47,635 nucleotides of DNA from positions 138,127 through 185,761 of the forward strand of contig CM000855.1 of NCBI GenBank assembly GCA_000163995.1. Direction: 5' to 3'. Below are positions 17,557-27,925 of this stretch, piece after piece. A program made the position numbers and the translations under genes. The stretch is from Campylobacter jejuni subsp. jejuni 414. Its GTDB lineage: Bacteria; Campylobacterota; Campylobacteria; Campylobacterales; Campylobacteraceae. Positions within the stretch are counted from its first letter, which is position 1. The number at the start of each line of letters is the position of its first letter. A model generated the notes under the pieces. That model ran no database searches. It saw nothing but the letters and a program-made list of their open reading frames with translations, and was not told where the DNA came from.

Positions 17557-18399
17557 ATGAATTTTGCAGATATTTTTTCAAAAATAAGAAGACAACAGCC
17601 TAGTACAAAAGAAGCACCAAATCATTGGGTTAAATGCCAAAATTGTCATGCTTTGATGTATTATAAAGAAATAGAATCTTGTTTTAATGTTTGTCCAAAA
17701 TGTAATTATCACATGAGAATTTCAGCCAATGAACGCATTAAACTTTTAAGCGATGAAGGCAGTTTTGTTGAGTATAACGCAAATTTAGAAGCCATCGATC
17801 CTTTAAAATTTGTCGATAGCAAGTCCTATAAAAAACGTCTTAGTGAAGGTGAAAGCAAAACAGGTAGAAAAAGCTCTGTTATCAGCGGAGAATGTGAAAT
17901 CAATGGCCTAAAAACCCAACTTGTTGTATTTGATTTTTCTTTTATGGGCGGATCTTTAGGTTCTGTCGAAGGAGAAAAAATTGTTAGGGCTATACAAAGA
18001 GCTATCACTAGCAAAACTCCTCTTGTAATCGTAAGTGCAAGCGGCGGGGCTAGAATGCAAGAGAGTACTTATTCTTTAATGCAAATGAGCAAAACTAGTG
18101 CCGCACTTAAACTTCTTAGTAAAGAAAAACTCCCCTATATTAGCATTTTAACTGATCCTACCATGGGCGGAGTGAGTGCTTCTTTTGCTTGGCTTGGGGA
18201 TTTAATCATCGCCGAACCTGAAGCCTTAGTAGGTTTTGCTGGTGCAAGAGTTATCAAACAAACCATAGGAGCAGATTTACCTGAAGGTTTTCAAAAAGCA
18301 GAATTCTTATTAGAACATGGACTTATAGATGCCATAGTTGAAAGAGGGGAACAAAAACAATATCTTAGTGATGTGCTAAAATTTTTTAATGGAAAATAA
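17557..18399 (+). CDS. accD: Acetyl-CoA carboxylase carboxyltransferase subunit beta
   Basis: A 280-aa beta subunit of the carboxyltransferase that forms malonyl-CoA with AccA, the first step of fatty acid synthesis. A four-Cys zinc ribbon is at residues 27, 30, 46 and 49. The crotonase-fold domain contains the [10 protein letters not shown] oxyanion-loop block and GGVSASFA. Normal length. It lies 4 bases after the phosphatase gene and overlaps rlmH by 11. Corresponds to Cj0127c. Confidence 0.95.
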   Translation: MNFADIFSKIRRQQPSTKEAPNHWVKCQNCHALMYYKEIESCFNVCPKCNYHMRISANERIKLLSDEGSFVEYNANLEAIDPLKFVDSKSYKKRLSEGESKTGRKSSVISGECEINGLKTQLVVFDFSFMGGSLGSVEGEKIVRAIQRAITSKTPLVIVSASGGARMQESTYSLMQMSKTSAALKLLSKEKLPYISILTDPTMGGVSASFAWLGDLIIAEPEALVGFAGARVIKQTIGADLPEGFQKAEFLLEHGLIDAIVERGEQKQYLSDVLKFFNGK

Positions 18400-18850
18400 T
18401 TTGCAAGTTAATATCTTTTACATTCAAAAGAGTGATGAATTTAAAGCTTGGAGCGAAAAGTACTCCAAACTTATCTCTAAATACGCCACTTTAAAAGAAA
18501 TAAATGTTTTTAATAAAAAAATCGCCTTAGCTCAAAATTTAAGTGCCATAGAAGCAAAAAAAAGCTATGAAGAAGCTTTTATGCCTTATAAAAAAGGCTA
18601 TTGTATCGCTCTTGATGAAAGAGGAAAAGATCTTACGAGCATAGAATTTGCGAAACTTATCCAAGATAAAAATGAATTAAGTTTTTTTATAGGCGGCGCT
18701 TATGGTTTAAGAGAAGAATTTAATCAAAATTTGGATTTTAGACTATCATTAAGCAAACTTACTCTAGCACATCAATTTGTTAAAACCTTGCTTTTAGAAC
18801 AAATTTATCGTGCATTTTGTATCAATAACAATCATCCTTATCACAAATAG
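18389..18850 (+). CDS. rlmH: 23S rRNA (pseudouridine1915-N3)-methyltransferase RlmH
   Basis: A 153-aa SPOUT methyltransferase that modifies helix 69 of 23S rRNA in the assembled ribosome. The SAM-binding trefoil knot shows FFIGGAYGL and [12 protein letters not shown], and the C-terminus ends [15 protein letters not shown], which matches the conserved YRA...N-x-P-Y-H tail. Corresponds to Cj0126c. Confidence 0.93.
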   Translation: MENNLQVNIFYIQKSDEFKAWSEKYSKLISKYATLKEINVFNKKIALAQNLSAIEAKKSYEEAFMPYKKGYCIALDERGKDLTSIEFAKLIQDKNELSFFIGGAYGLREEFNQNLDFRLSLSKLTLAHQFVKTLLLEQIYRAFCINNNHPYHK

Positions 18851-18861
18851 AAAGTTTTAAA

Positions 18862-19224
18862 ATGAAAAAAAATGAAATACAAAATTTCAAAAATATTTTA
18901 GAAGAAAGAAAAAAAGCCATCTTAGAGAATTTACAAAGTAACTCAAATGAAATCGAAGCTCTTCACAATAGCGTTCCAAGTGATAGTGTGGATTTTTCTG
19001 TTATAGAAACAGGTTCTCAGATTGACTTTGCTATCAGTACAAATCTCAAAAAAGAACTTATAGAAATCGAAGATTCTTTAGATAAAATCAAAAATGGTAC
19101 TTATGGAATTTGCGAATCCTGTGATGATGAAATCGACTTTCAAAGACTAAAAGTCAAACCTCATGCAAGATATTGCATCACTTGCCGTCAAATTGCAGAA
19201 CAAGGAAAAAAACATGAAAATTAA
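18862..19224 (+). CDS. dksA: DksA/TraR-family zinc-finger regulator
   Basis: A 120-aa protein with an N-terminal coiled coil (about residues 5-80) that enters the RNA polymerase secondary channel and a C4 zinc finger, Cys84, Cys87, Cys105, Cys108 (CESC...CITC). In C. jejuni the DksA-like protein represses rRNA/tRNA genes under stress. It lies 11 bases after rlmH and overlaps the next gene by 11 bases. Corresponds to Cj0125c. Confidence 0.92.
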   Translation: MKKNEIQNFKNILEERKKAILENLQSNSNEIEALHNSVPSDSVDFSVIETGSQIDFAISTNLKKELIEIEDSLDKIKNGTYGICESCDDEIDFQRLKVKPHARYCITCRQIAEQGKKHEN

Positions 19225-20200
19225 ACTCTTCTTACTCGCAAGCTTTATTTATATAGCACTTATTTTTACCTTTGCTTGGCATTTAGAGCTAGGAAACTAC
19301 ACTCTCAATATCAGCACTTACACCTTTGAACTTCCTATTATGATATGGCTTGTTATTCCTTTGTTTGTTTATATGATTTTAGCTGTTTTACACATAGCAT
19401 TTTACGGGTTTTTACGTTATTTAAAATTTAAACATTTTTTCAAAGATGCGGCCAAATTTGAATCTTATACTCAAGATTTGCTCCTTGAAAAAGATCTTAA
19501 AACTGCTTTTCAAACTAAAGAATTTAGAGCTGTAGCTCAACTTTTTAAAACCGTAAAAACACATGAAAAAATTCCACATTCACACAAAATCAACGAAATT
19601 TTAGATCTCATTGATGGTTTAAATAAAAACGAATTTTTTAACCTTAGTAAATTTAAACTTGAAAATAACAATACTTTGTATTTGCAAAATGAAAAAAATC
19701 ATCTTAAAAATGATGCAAATTATGCTTATACTAAAGTTAAAAATCTCAACGAAATCAAAGATGAATTTGAAGAAATTGCTTTTAGCACCCTCATAGAAAA
19801 AGGCAATTATGAGCAAATTAAAAATGTAAAAATCCCTAAAAAACCTTGTCAAGTTCTTACACTTATCAAGCGTTTTAAAGAAGGAAATTTAGAACTTAGT
19901 ATAGCAGAATACGAAGTCTTACTTTCGCATAACATATTGAACGAAAAAAACTATCTTGATGCAGCAAAACTAAGCACCAAGCTTTTAAATCCTGATGCTA
20001 TTATCGGAATTTTTAATAAAATAAAAAATGAAAAAAGTGAGGCTTTAAAGGCGTATTTATATCTTTTGGCTGAATTTGGACTTTTGGATGAATTAAGAGA
20101 GCAAATTCACAATGATGATAAGAAATTTAATGATTTTAAAGCCTTTTTAACCTTGCGTGAAAAAAATATCAAAATCGATTTAAATCAACTTATACAATGA
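19214..20200 (+). CDS. Two-TM membrane protein of unknown function
   Basis: 328 residues from the ATG at 19214, chosen over an upstream start at 19163 because AAGGA lies 8 bases before it and the hydrophobic N-terminus (MKIKLFLLASFIYIALIF) begins here. Two membrane segments (about residues 4-20 and 43-65, LPIMIWLVIPLFVYMILAVL) are followed by a long soluble helical region with TPR-like texture, likely cytoplasmic. I do not recognise a catalytic motif. It is conserved in position between dksA and dus and is coupled to both (11-base and 4-base overlaps). Corresponds to Cj0124c. Confidence 0.8.
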   Translation: MKIKLFLLASFIYIALIFTFAWHLELGNYTLNISTYTFELPIMIWLVIPLFVYMILAVLHIAFYGFLRYLKFKHFFKDAAKFESYTQDLLLEKDLKTAFQTKEFRAVAQLFKTVKTHEKIPHSHKINEILDLIDGLNKNEFFNLSKFKLENNNTLYLQNEKNHLKNDANYAYTKVKNLNEIKDEFEEIAFSTLIEKGNYEQIKNVKIPKKPCQVLTLIKRFKEGNLELSIAEYEVLLSHNILNEKNYLDAAKLSTKLLNPDAIIGIFNKIKNEKSEALKAYLYLLAEFGLLDELREQIHNDDKKFNDFKAFLTLREKNIKIDLNQLIQ

Positions 20201-21132
20201 TAGATTTTAATAAAAAACCTTTATTTTTAGCTCCTATGGCAGGTTTTTCAGATCTGCCTTTTCGCAATGTGGTAAAAAAATTTGGTGCTGATATCACCAT
20301 AAGTGAAATGATAAGTTCTAATGCCTTAGTTTATGAGAGTTCTAAAACTTTACATATGCTAGAAAGAGCCGAGCTTGAAAATCCTTACATAGTGCAAATT
20401 GCAGGCGGAGATAAAGAAGTGTTAAAAAAAGCAGTACAAATGTTAAATGAGATGGATTTTGTTGATGGGATCGATTTTAACTGCGGTTGCCCTGTAAATA
20501 AAGTTGTTAAACAATGTGCTGGCAGTGCTTTGCTAGAAAATTTAGAACTTTTTACAAGCCTTGTAGGAGTGATTAAAGAAAACAATAAAAAAAGTCTTAC
20601 AAGTGTGAAATTTCGCTTAGGATTTAATGAAAAATATCCCGAAAAAATGACTAAAATTTGCGAAAGTTTAGGCGTAGATTTTGTAAGCATTCATGGACGC
20701 ACAAGAAAGCAACTTTATAGCGGAAAGGCTGATTATAATTCTATTGCCAAAGCTAAAGCAAGTGTTAAAATTCCTGTTATCGCAAACGGTGATATTAACG
20801 CACAAAATGCTAAAGAAGTTTATGAGATCACAAAATGTGATGGACTCATGATAGGGCGTGCGAGCGTGGGAAATCCTTGGATATTTTATGAAATCAAAAG
20901 TGGCAAAAGTGTGGATGAAAAACTCAAAAAAGAAATCATACTCACTCATTTTGATGAAATGATAAAACATTATAAAGATCAAGGAGTAGGTATTTTTCGC
21001 AAGCATTTACACGAATATTCTAAAGGACGCAAAGATGCTTCAGCCTTTAGAGACGAAATCAATCGCATAGAAAATATCCAAACAATGAGAAAAACTATAG
21101 AGGAATTTTTTTCAAGGTCTGTTTTACTTTAA
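20197..21132 (+). CDS. dus: tRNA-dihydrouridine synthase (DusB type)
   Basis: A 311-aa FMN enzyme reducing uridines in the tRNA D-loop. The FMN barrel starts APMAGFSDLPFR (12-23). The active-site stretch is DFNCGCPV with catalytic Cys98. The phosphate-binding end is NGDINA and MIGRASVGNPWIF. All key residues are present. It overlaps the previous gene by 4 bases (ATGA). It is the last intact core gene before the accessory island. Corresponds to Cj0123c. Confidence 0.95.
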   Translation: MIDFNKKPLFLAPMAGFSDLPFRNVVKKFGADITISEMISSNALVYESSKTLHMLERAELENPYIVQIAGGDKEVLKKAVQMLNEMDFVDGIDFNCGCPVNKVVKQCAGSALLENLELFTSLVGVIKENNKKSLTSVKFRLGFNEKYPEKMTKICESLGVDFVSIHGRTRKQLYSGKADYNSIAKAKASVKIPVIANGDINAQNAKEVYEITKCDGLMIGRASVGNPWIFYEIKSGKSVDEKLKKEIILTHFDEMIKHYKDQGVGIFRKHLHEYSKGRKDASAFRDEINRIENIQTMRKTIEEFFSRSVLL

Positions 21133-21197
21133 AAAACTATTACACTTTTTAAGCTTTAATTTGCCTTGCATTTTTTTGATAAGCTAAGTTTTAAAAA

Positions 21198-22835
21198 ATG
21201 GAAGGTAAGAAGTAGCTCAAATTTTAGAATTTATGAGAATTACAAAACACAAATTTATTATCCCTATCAAGAATATATAGCTGGGATAAAGATCAATGTG
21301 ATCAATTTTGGAAAGACATTTTAAAAATAGGCTTAGATGATAAAGCTTGTCCACACTTTATAAGCTCTATTGTGTATATTAAAGATGATGTTTATCATCA
21401 CAGCTCGGTTAAAAAACTGCTTATAATCGACGGACAACAAAGACTTATAACGCTTACTTTACTTTTAATCGCCCTAAGAAATATTACGGATAATTCTATT
21501 AACAAAGATGATTGCAGTGAAATATCTCATCAATCAATACACACAAACAAAATAAGATAAATATACTTACAGAAAACGATAAGGATAGTTTAATCTCTTT
21601 AATTGACAAAAATACAAGCACCTCATAAGATTTTTCTACAAGAATACAAAAAAATTATCATTAGCTTACCAGAGTATGAACTCCACAAGTAAAAAGCTTA
21701 CTCAAAGTGATTTAATACGCAATTATATCTTAATGGACTTAGAGCCTCACATAAAAAATGAGGGCAAAATCCCAAATATAAACAATATTTACAAGAAATT
21801 TAAAACTATTAACCACTGGATTCACAGATTTAGAAAAATATAGCAAGCTTTATTGTGCTATAGCTTTTAAAAAAGAAGAGGATAAAGAGTTTTTATGATT
21901 TTTAAAAGCTAGAGGCTGAAGTAACTTATCTTTTTTATTAAAAATATATGATGATTACAAGCAAGAAAAACTTAACAAACAAGATCTCATTGCTATTTTT
22001 CAAACCTTAATTTCTTTTATCTTTAGAAGAGTAGTTTGTGAGGTAGGCACAGGTTCTTAAATAAATTTATTTGCCATACTTTTTAAAGATATAAAAGAAG
22101 AAGAATTTACAAAGTATTCAAGCTTCTTTATATGTCTTAAGGAACACTTCCGGATTTCCTAATGATGAGGAGTTTAAAGAAAAAATAGATATCAATAACT
22201 ACACCATCGAGCAATATTATGCCTCAAAATATCACAAATTCTAAAACGTAGTAAGAAATGTTTGGGCAAGATTATGAAGAAATTCACGAAAAATACTGTC
22301 ACACCTTAGGCAATCTCACGCTTATAGGATACAATAGAGTATTCTAATAAACCCTTTAAAGAAAGTCCTATTCGCCTCAATATTTTCTTAAAAGACTTAG
22401 AAACATTTAGCGAAAAAGAGATTAAAGAAAGAGTAAACAAACTTACCTCTTTAGTCTTGCAAATTTGGAGTTATCTAAAGCTAGATAAAGAAGTTTTAGC
22501 AAAATACAAAAAAGTTAAAGCAAGATCAAAGTAAAAAATATCACCTATAATTTAGATGATTTTAGCTACTTAAAAAGGCTGGGTTCAAGAGCTTTGTTTG
22601 AATCTTTTAAGGGCTGAAATTAGCACTTGATGAGGACATTAGCGAGGATATTTTAAGCTTTATATCTCTAAGTTTAATACCGCTTTACAGAGATTATCCC
22701 TTTAACAAATTCTTTAAAAATAAGCTTAAATATTTATTTAGACAAACTAGAAGAACCAAGAAAAATGGTAGAGATATATTAAATATTGGCGGAATAAACA
22801 GAAATTATCCTAAAAAATGCTTTTTATTTATATGA
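21198..22835 (+). pseudogene. DUF262/DUF1524 (GmrSD-like) protein, heavily decayed
   Basis: Scattered frames spell one large protein in order. Near the start are RIYSWDKDQCDQFWKDI and the DUF262 hallmark DGQQRLITLTLLL (canonical DGQQRLTTL) at about 21432-21470. SDLIRNYILMDLEP follows at about 21706. A DUF1524-like HNH segment comes next, seen as EQYYASKY, then TLGNLTLIGYN at about 22300-22335. The tail, near 22725-22790 (LDKLEEPRKM, then ILNIGGIN in another frame), resembles a DUF5655 domain. Many shifts and stops separate these pieces. GmrSD-type proteins are nucleotide-dependent nucleases that cut modified phage DNA. No partner gene is present. Function lost. Confidence 0.65.
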
Positions 22836-22860
22836 TAGCCTTTGAAAAATTTTTCATTAT

Positions 22861-24874
22861 CTACAAAGGCTTATCTTGCGAATCAAGCTTAAGCAAAAGC
22901 ACTTCTATCTCTTGCTTTACACTGTCTTGATTTAAAATATCCAGTTTATCGCGTGTGATTTTCACAAAAATCGCATACTATTTTTTGTTTTTTGCTTGAA
23001 GCTTTTTTGCTTTAAATTCTTTTTTCAAACTAAGCACATCGCGAAAGAAAAATCGGACAAAGCCCCCCCCCCCATTTTGTTTTATAAGCTTTATTAAAGC
23101 AGATACTAATTTACAGCTTAAATGTTCTTTTATTTTTAAACTTTCTTTAAAGTCTGGCAAGCTCTCAAGTGGCAGGGGTTTTAAAGCCAGATTTTTAGTA
23201 TAATTTTCTTTAAAGCTTTGCTCTTCTTTTTTATAATCTAAGGATTTTTATATAGCCCAAAAGGCTTTTTGAGTTTTGTATCATACAAGAGCCGAGCCTA
23301 TATGAGAGATGATTTTGAATTCTTTGGATTGCGGTAAGGGTTTGCCCAGATTGTGTTAGGGGCTGGTCTTTTAATAAAGAAGCATAAAAAATTTTAAACA
23401 AGTCATTATTGGGTTGTTTTTTTAAAGCCATTTGACAAAAAAGCAAGGCTTGAAAAATGTTTTTATTATACAGGCTGATTTTACTTGCGACAAAGCTTAT
23501 ATAAGGATAATCTTTATTTGCAAAACGCAAATAAAGCTCAAATTGAGTTTTGTAAGATTACACGCCTTTAAAACAATACAACAAAGTCTCACAAAACTCT
23601 TCCATTCTTTCATTGATGATAATTTCAAGATATTTTTCTACTCTAGAAATTTGTTTTTGATGAAAAAACTCATCCATAAGCAAGATCCTACAAGCTGAGT
23701 TATTGCTGTCAAATTCTAAAGCTAGGTTTAAAAAATCCATTCTTTGCTTAGCAGAGGTTTTTTTAGCTAAATGATAAGAATAAATGCAAGTGGCGTATTT
23801 TTTTACATTTCTTACATTAATTCTATCCTTAGATGAAACTAAAAGACAAGAATTTAAAAGCTCTTTTGGCTCAAAAAGTCTGTTATAATTGATAAATTGT
23901 GTCTATCCTAAAAAGGTGGCAAAATAAGCAAAAGTAGAAAAATTGCTTATGATTTTTGCAGCATGCTTATCGCTTGAAAAAAGTATGACTTTAACCCTTT
24001 CCTTGTAAATAAAATGCTTGATGGTATAAATCACATAATCTACAGGAAAAATGTATTTTAAAAACACCGGATCAATAGATCTTCTAAAACCAAACTCTTC
24101 TACCACATCCCCTACTCTCATGTGAATAGCTACAAAAGAGCGTTGTTTTAAAGCAAGTGATTTAGCATTTAAAAGCATTTGTTTGTATGGAGCTTTAAAA
24201 GCTTGCCTTTTAAAGATTTTGCCAAATTCTTCTTTGTATTCTTGCTCGTTTAAGTCACTAATATGAGTTTTTGTAGCGATATAATAATTCATCACCCAAG
24301 ACCCCCAAGCTTTTTTAGATGGGTTTTAAGCTCTTGAAGGCTTTTAAAACAAAGCGTATTTCCCTCTCTCCTACCCGGAAGAACATCAGAGTAATCATGT
24401 TCTTTTAAAAAATCATCTTCAAAAAGCTCTTTAGGTGAAATTTCTAGCAAATGGGGGATTTTACTCCAAACAAAACCGAATTTAAAGCCTATTTTTTAGC
24501 AAAATAAATTGTGCTTACAAAAGCACTCATCCTCGAACCAAATGCATCAGCCCTTCCTGCAATTAAATCTTGTATCGGGGTTTAAAGCACTTAAGATCAA
24601 AAAAATCTGGGCTTTCAAGCTTAAAATGATGGCAATTTATTTTACCTCCTAAATCGATTTTAAAAGTATCATCTAAAAGCTTTGGTTTATCTTTTAAATC
24701 AAGGCTTTCATCGTTGACTTTAAAGCTTATAAACTGCGTTCTATTTTCCATTGACTTGCATTAAAAAAGGGCTTTTAAATTCGATGTATTCTAGATAACA
24801 AGCTTCTTTAAAATATAAAGCTCATCTTTTTTTATCGTTGGTATTTGCATTAAATCTTGCATTTTATAAATCAT
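22861..24874 (-). pseudogene. TPR sugar transferase with fucosyltransferase-like core and poly-G tract, decayed
   Basis: One gene of about 670 codons broken by many shifts. It starts MIYKMQDLMQ at 24874, overlapping the upstream stop as ATGA. Recognisable pieces in order: NRTQFISFKVNDES; AGRADAFGSRMSAF; EHDYSDVLPGRR; IATKTHISDLNEQ; then FVAIHMRVGDVVEEFGFRR, an H-x-R-x-G-D donor loop like O-fucosyltransferases. Helical TPR-like repeats follow. Then come two copies of a Campylobacter glycosyltransferase tail motif, HLSYRLGSCMI and HLSCKLVSALI, the second interrupted by G11 (23063-23073). The frame ends at a TAG (22861-22863). Resembles capsule sugar transferases of C. jejuni (Cj1421c/Cj1422c type, from memory). 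Not functional as it stands. Confidence 0.6.
23063..23073 (-). repeat. Homopolymeric G11 tract (C11 on + strand)
   Basis: Eleven G's on the coding strand of the decayed sugar transferase, encoding Gly codons just after the second HLSYRLG-like motif. Runs of eight or more G's are the classic phase-variation switches of Campylobacter surface-glycan genes. Here the host gene is already broken elsewhere, so switching would have no effect. Confidence 0.9.
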
Positions 24875-27800
24875 TTAAATATTTCCTCAAATTCTTTTTT
24901 AACCCATGTATTATAAGAAGGGGTATCAAATTTTTTAAAGTTTAAATCTTGGGTATAAATTTGTTCTAACCCCTCTAAAAGCCCGCGACTGCCCCGCGTT
25001 ACTACAAGTCCGTATTCGTTTTTTGTACCTAAAAAATCCCTTGCACAAGCAAAATCAGTACAAAGTATTTTTTTACCCAGTATCATTGCTTCAGCCAACA
25101 CGAGGGATTGCCCCTCGTGTTGGCTTGAAAGCACGAAAAAGTCACTTCTTTTAAGGAAATTATAAGGATTAGAAACAAAACCGAGCAAAAAAATATATTT
25201 TTTTGCTCGACACCTCGAGATAAGTTTTTCTAAATTCGACCTTAAAGGACCCTCACCTAAAATCAAAAGCTTAGTTTCTGGGAATTTTTTATGAAAAGCC
25301 ACAAAAGCTTCGATTAAACTGGTCTGATCCTTTTCTATACTAAGTCTTGCGATATTAATAAACACTTTATCCTTTTGGAAAAATTTTTCATATTTTTTAT
25401 CTAAAGCAAGGTTTGATTTAGATAAAACCTCTTTTTCATTGATGAAATTATGCAAGGGGTAAAATTTATCCCTACCAATGCCATAAACTGGAGCAAGTTT
25501 TAAATTCTCTTCATTGGTTTGTTTTGAAACGCTTAAGAGCTTGTAAAATCTTTTATAAAGATAAAAAATTCCCTTTAAATAGGGGAATCTTTTATAAAAT
25601 TCCCTTTGCATGTCATTATGCAAATAAATGATTTTTTTAGCCCCCGTTTTAGCATAGGCAAAAAGATAAGCAAAGTATCTATTATACCCATCATAATGGA
25701 TGATATAATCAAACTCAGCCTCTCCGTAAAGTCTTTTAAATTCCCTTTGAAAAACTTTTTCAAAGATTTTTTCTTGTCCTTCATTGCTTCTTTGGATAAA
25801 AAATTCTTTCTCTATAAGCAAAGCTTGCTCACTAGCACTTAAAATAGCCGTTGAGACCTTTGGCAAAACTTTAAGTTTGTTTTGCACCTCTTTAAAAAGA
25901 TGCATTCTCTCCTCGAAACCCTCAATGCCACTTTGCTCTATGGCTAAATGAAAACTGTATTTTTGCCTATCAACATTTGCAAGCAAATTTTTAAAAGCTG
26001 AGGTAATGCCATTTCCCATAAAAGCACCAGCAAAAAATAAAAGCTTAATTTTATTTTTTTGTGTCTTAAAAAGCCTTGTTTCATCATAACAGTCAAAGAA
26101 ATAAAAATCAATAATTCTTTTTGCGCTTTTGCCATCTTCAAGCGGAAAAAATCTCTCCTTAAGATGGGTAAATTCGTACTCAAACTTAGAATGACCAAAA
26201 TAACCTCTAAAAGTAGGAGCATATAAAAGCACTTTCTCACCCTCTTTCACGCCAAAATGCTTTCTTAAATCCTGCTTTTGTTTTAAAAAGCTTTGCTCTT
26301 CTTTAAAATCACCTAAGGTTAAATCACACCTTGCATAACCACTTATCAAAGCTTTTCCTTGATAAATCTCATCAATGTCATAATCTTTTAACAAGACATT
26401 TTGCATAAATTCATTTGGATTTATAATATGCGTGGTTTGTAAGAAATTTCTTTGTGTGTTATTGTGCTCCATAAAAGTTGTTTGAATGTATTTACCTAAG
26501 GTTTTTAAAGCCGTTCCGTGCCAAGTGTTTAGATAAAACTGATTTTCCTTGCGTATAAAATAACTTGGAAAGGTGGTGTTGTTAATAAGGTATTTTGCAC
26601 TTGCTAGGTATTTAAAATAAAGATAACTTTCCCTTTGCACTAAAATAAGATTTTTAAGACTTTTAAACTCATCTTTAACAAAATCCGCACTTGATATTAC
26701 CCAAATATGCATAAAATCTTTAAATCTTTCATCTTTTAATAAAGCTTTAAAAATCGCATAAGGATTGCAGCTCATAAGCCTTCCGTGAAAGCTTTCATAA
26801 AGTATGGTTTTTTCTTTAAGCTCTAAATTCTCATAAAAATAAGTATAAATGGCTCTTTTTTTAAAAGTAGCATTACTTAAGGCTTTAAAACCCTGGGCAC
26901 TAAAATCATTTGCTAAAACATTTTGCGTGTAAGAAAAAGCTTTTAAAGCTTTTTTTGTTTCACCTGCTTTTTCTAAAACACTTCCAAGTCGGTAATACCA
27001 ATCGGCTTTAAAAGTACTTTCTCTTTTTAAAGCCTCTTCATAGTAAAATGCAGCTTTTATAAAATTTTCTTGCCTTTCATAAGCAGCACCTAAACTAAAA
27101 TGCGTCAAAGGTTTTTGATAGTTTAGCTCTAAAGACTTTTCATAGTAAATTTGCGCATTTTTAAAATCATAAAGCTTATCAAAACTTAATCCGATCTTAA
27201 AAAATAGCTCATCATCTTGTTTGTATTGGCTTTGTTTAAGATAAGCACGATTAGCAAAACCCCATCTTTGATATGTTTCATGAAAAACTCCTATACCTAG
27301 TTTTTCACTTTTTAAATCCTTATCGTATTTAATAGCCATTTCATAAGCTTTATAGGTTTTGTTAAAATACTCTTTTTCATTTTTTTCTAAGGCACAATTT
27401 TCATAATTAAAACCCATTTGATAGTAAAGATTGCTTAGCTCTTGCTCGTAATTACAGAGATTAATCGCTTCTTGATAAGATTGTGCTGCTTTTAAAAAAT
27501 CATTCATCAAGGCTTGATTGTTAGCTAAATTAAAATACAAAGCAAAGCTTTCGCCTTTTGCCTTTAGCTCCTCTTGCAAATCAGCGATATTTTTAAAATG
27601 AAGTTCCCCTGCTTTAATAAAACTTAAATTCTTAGAATTCGCTTCTTTAGCTTGAAAAGAAAATTTCACATTCATAGGCTCTAAACTTAAGGCTTTGTTA
27701 AAATACTCCTCACTCTTAGTGTAGTTTTTTTCCTTGTAAAAACACATTCCCATTTTAAAGAAATTTTTTGCGTGTTTTGGATTTAAAAAACTTGCTTTTT

Positions 27801-27891
27801 CATAGAATTTAAAGGCTTTTTTATAGTCTTTATCAAGATGATAAAACCTCATAGCCCAACCATAAAAAAGATAAAAAATTAAACTTTTCAT
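24871..27891 (-). CDS. TPR / TagF-like glycerophosphotransferase / GT4 glycosyltransferase fusion
   Basis: A 1006-aa intact frame in three parts. Residues 1-345 are TPR repeats. Residues ~360-600 resemble CDP-glycerol glycerophosphotransferases: CNPYAIFKAL, NTWHGT (455-460), ALISGYAR and YAPTFR (557-562). The family's second half, with its S-D-Y-S-S motif, is absent: the sequence passes straight from SKFEYEFTHLKERF to the family's end (LEDGKSAKRIIDF). Residues ~612-1006 are a GT-B glycosyltransferase with NIARLSIEKDQ (Arg849) and EGQSLVLAEAM (E926, E934). It likely adds sugars to a phosphoglycerol-containing surface glycan; the TagF activity is doubtful. RBS AAAAAGGA precedes the ATG. It overlaps the downstream pseudogene by ATGA. 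Confidence 0.8.
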   Translation of the reverse strand: MKSLIFYLFYGWAMRFYHLDKDYKKAFKFYEKASFLNPKHAKNFFKMGMCFYKEKNYTKSEEYFNKALSLEPMNVKFSFQAKEANSKNLSFIKAGELHFKNIADLQEELKAKGESFALYFNLANNQALMNDFLKAAQSYQEAINLCNYEQELSNLYYQMGFNYENCALEKNEKEYFNKTYKAYEMAIKYDKDLKSEKLGIGVFHETYQRWGFANRAYLKQSQYKQDDELFFKIGLSFDKLYDFKNAQIYYEKSLELNYQKPLTHFSLGAAYERQENFIKAAFYYEEALKRESTFKADWYYRLGSVLEKAGETKKALKAFSYTQNVLANDFSAQGFKALSNATFKKRAIYTYFYENLELKEKTILYESFHGRLMSCNPYAIFKALLKDERFKDFMHIWVISSADFVKDEFKSLKNLILVQRESYLYFKYLASAKYLINNTTFPSYFIRKENQFYLNTWHGTALKTLGKYIQTTFMEHNNTQRNFLQTTHIINPNEFMQNVLLKDYDIDEIYQGKALISGYARCDLTLGDFKEEQSFLKQKQDLRKHFGVKEGEKVLLYAPTFRGYFGHSKFEYEFTHLKERFFPLEDGKSAKRIIDFYFFDCYDETRLFKTQKNKIKLLFFAGAFMGNGITSAFKNLLANVDRQKYSFHLAIEQSGIEGFEERMHLFKEVQNKLKVLPKVSTAILSASEQALLIEKEFFIQRSNEGQEKIFEKVFQREFKRLYGEAEFDYIIHYDGYNRYFAYLFAYAKTGAKKIIYLHNDMQREFYKRFPYLKGIFYLYKRFYKLLSVSKQTNEENLKLAPVYGIGRDKFYPLHNFINEKEVLSKSNLALDKKYEKFFQKDKVFINIARLSIEKDQTSLIEAFVAFHKKFPETKLLILGEGPLRSNLEKLISRCRAKKYIFLLGFVSNPYNFLKRSDFFVLSSQHEGQSLVLAEAMILGKKILCTDFACARDFLGTKNEYGLVVTRGSRGLLEGLEQIYTQDLNFKKFDTPSYNTWVKKEFEEIFK

Positions 27892-27925
27892 GACTTATTT
27901 TCCTTTTTAAAACTTAAATACTCGC

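Noticed and set aside
19163-19213. Longer start for the membrane protein after dksA
   Set aside because: The extension overlaps dksA by a further 51 bases and precedes the natural hydrophobic N-terminus; the ATG at 19214 has a good ribosome site.
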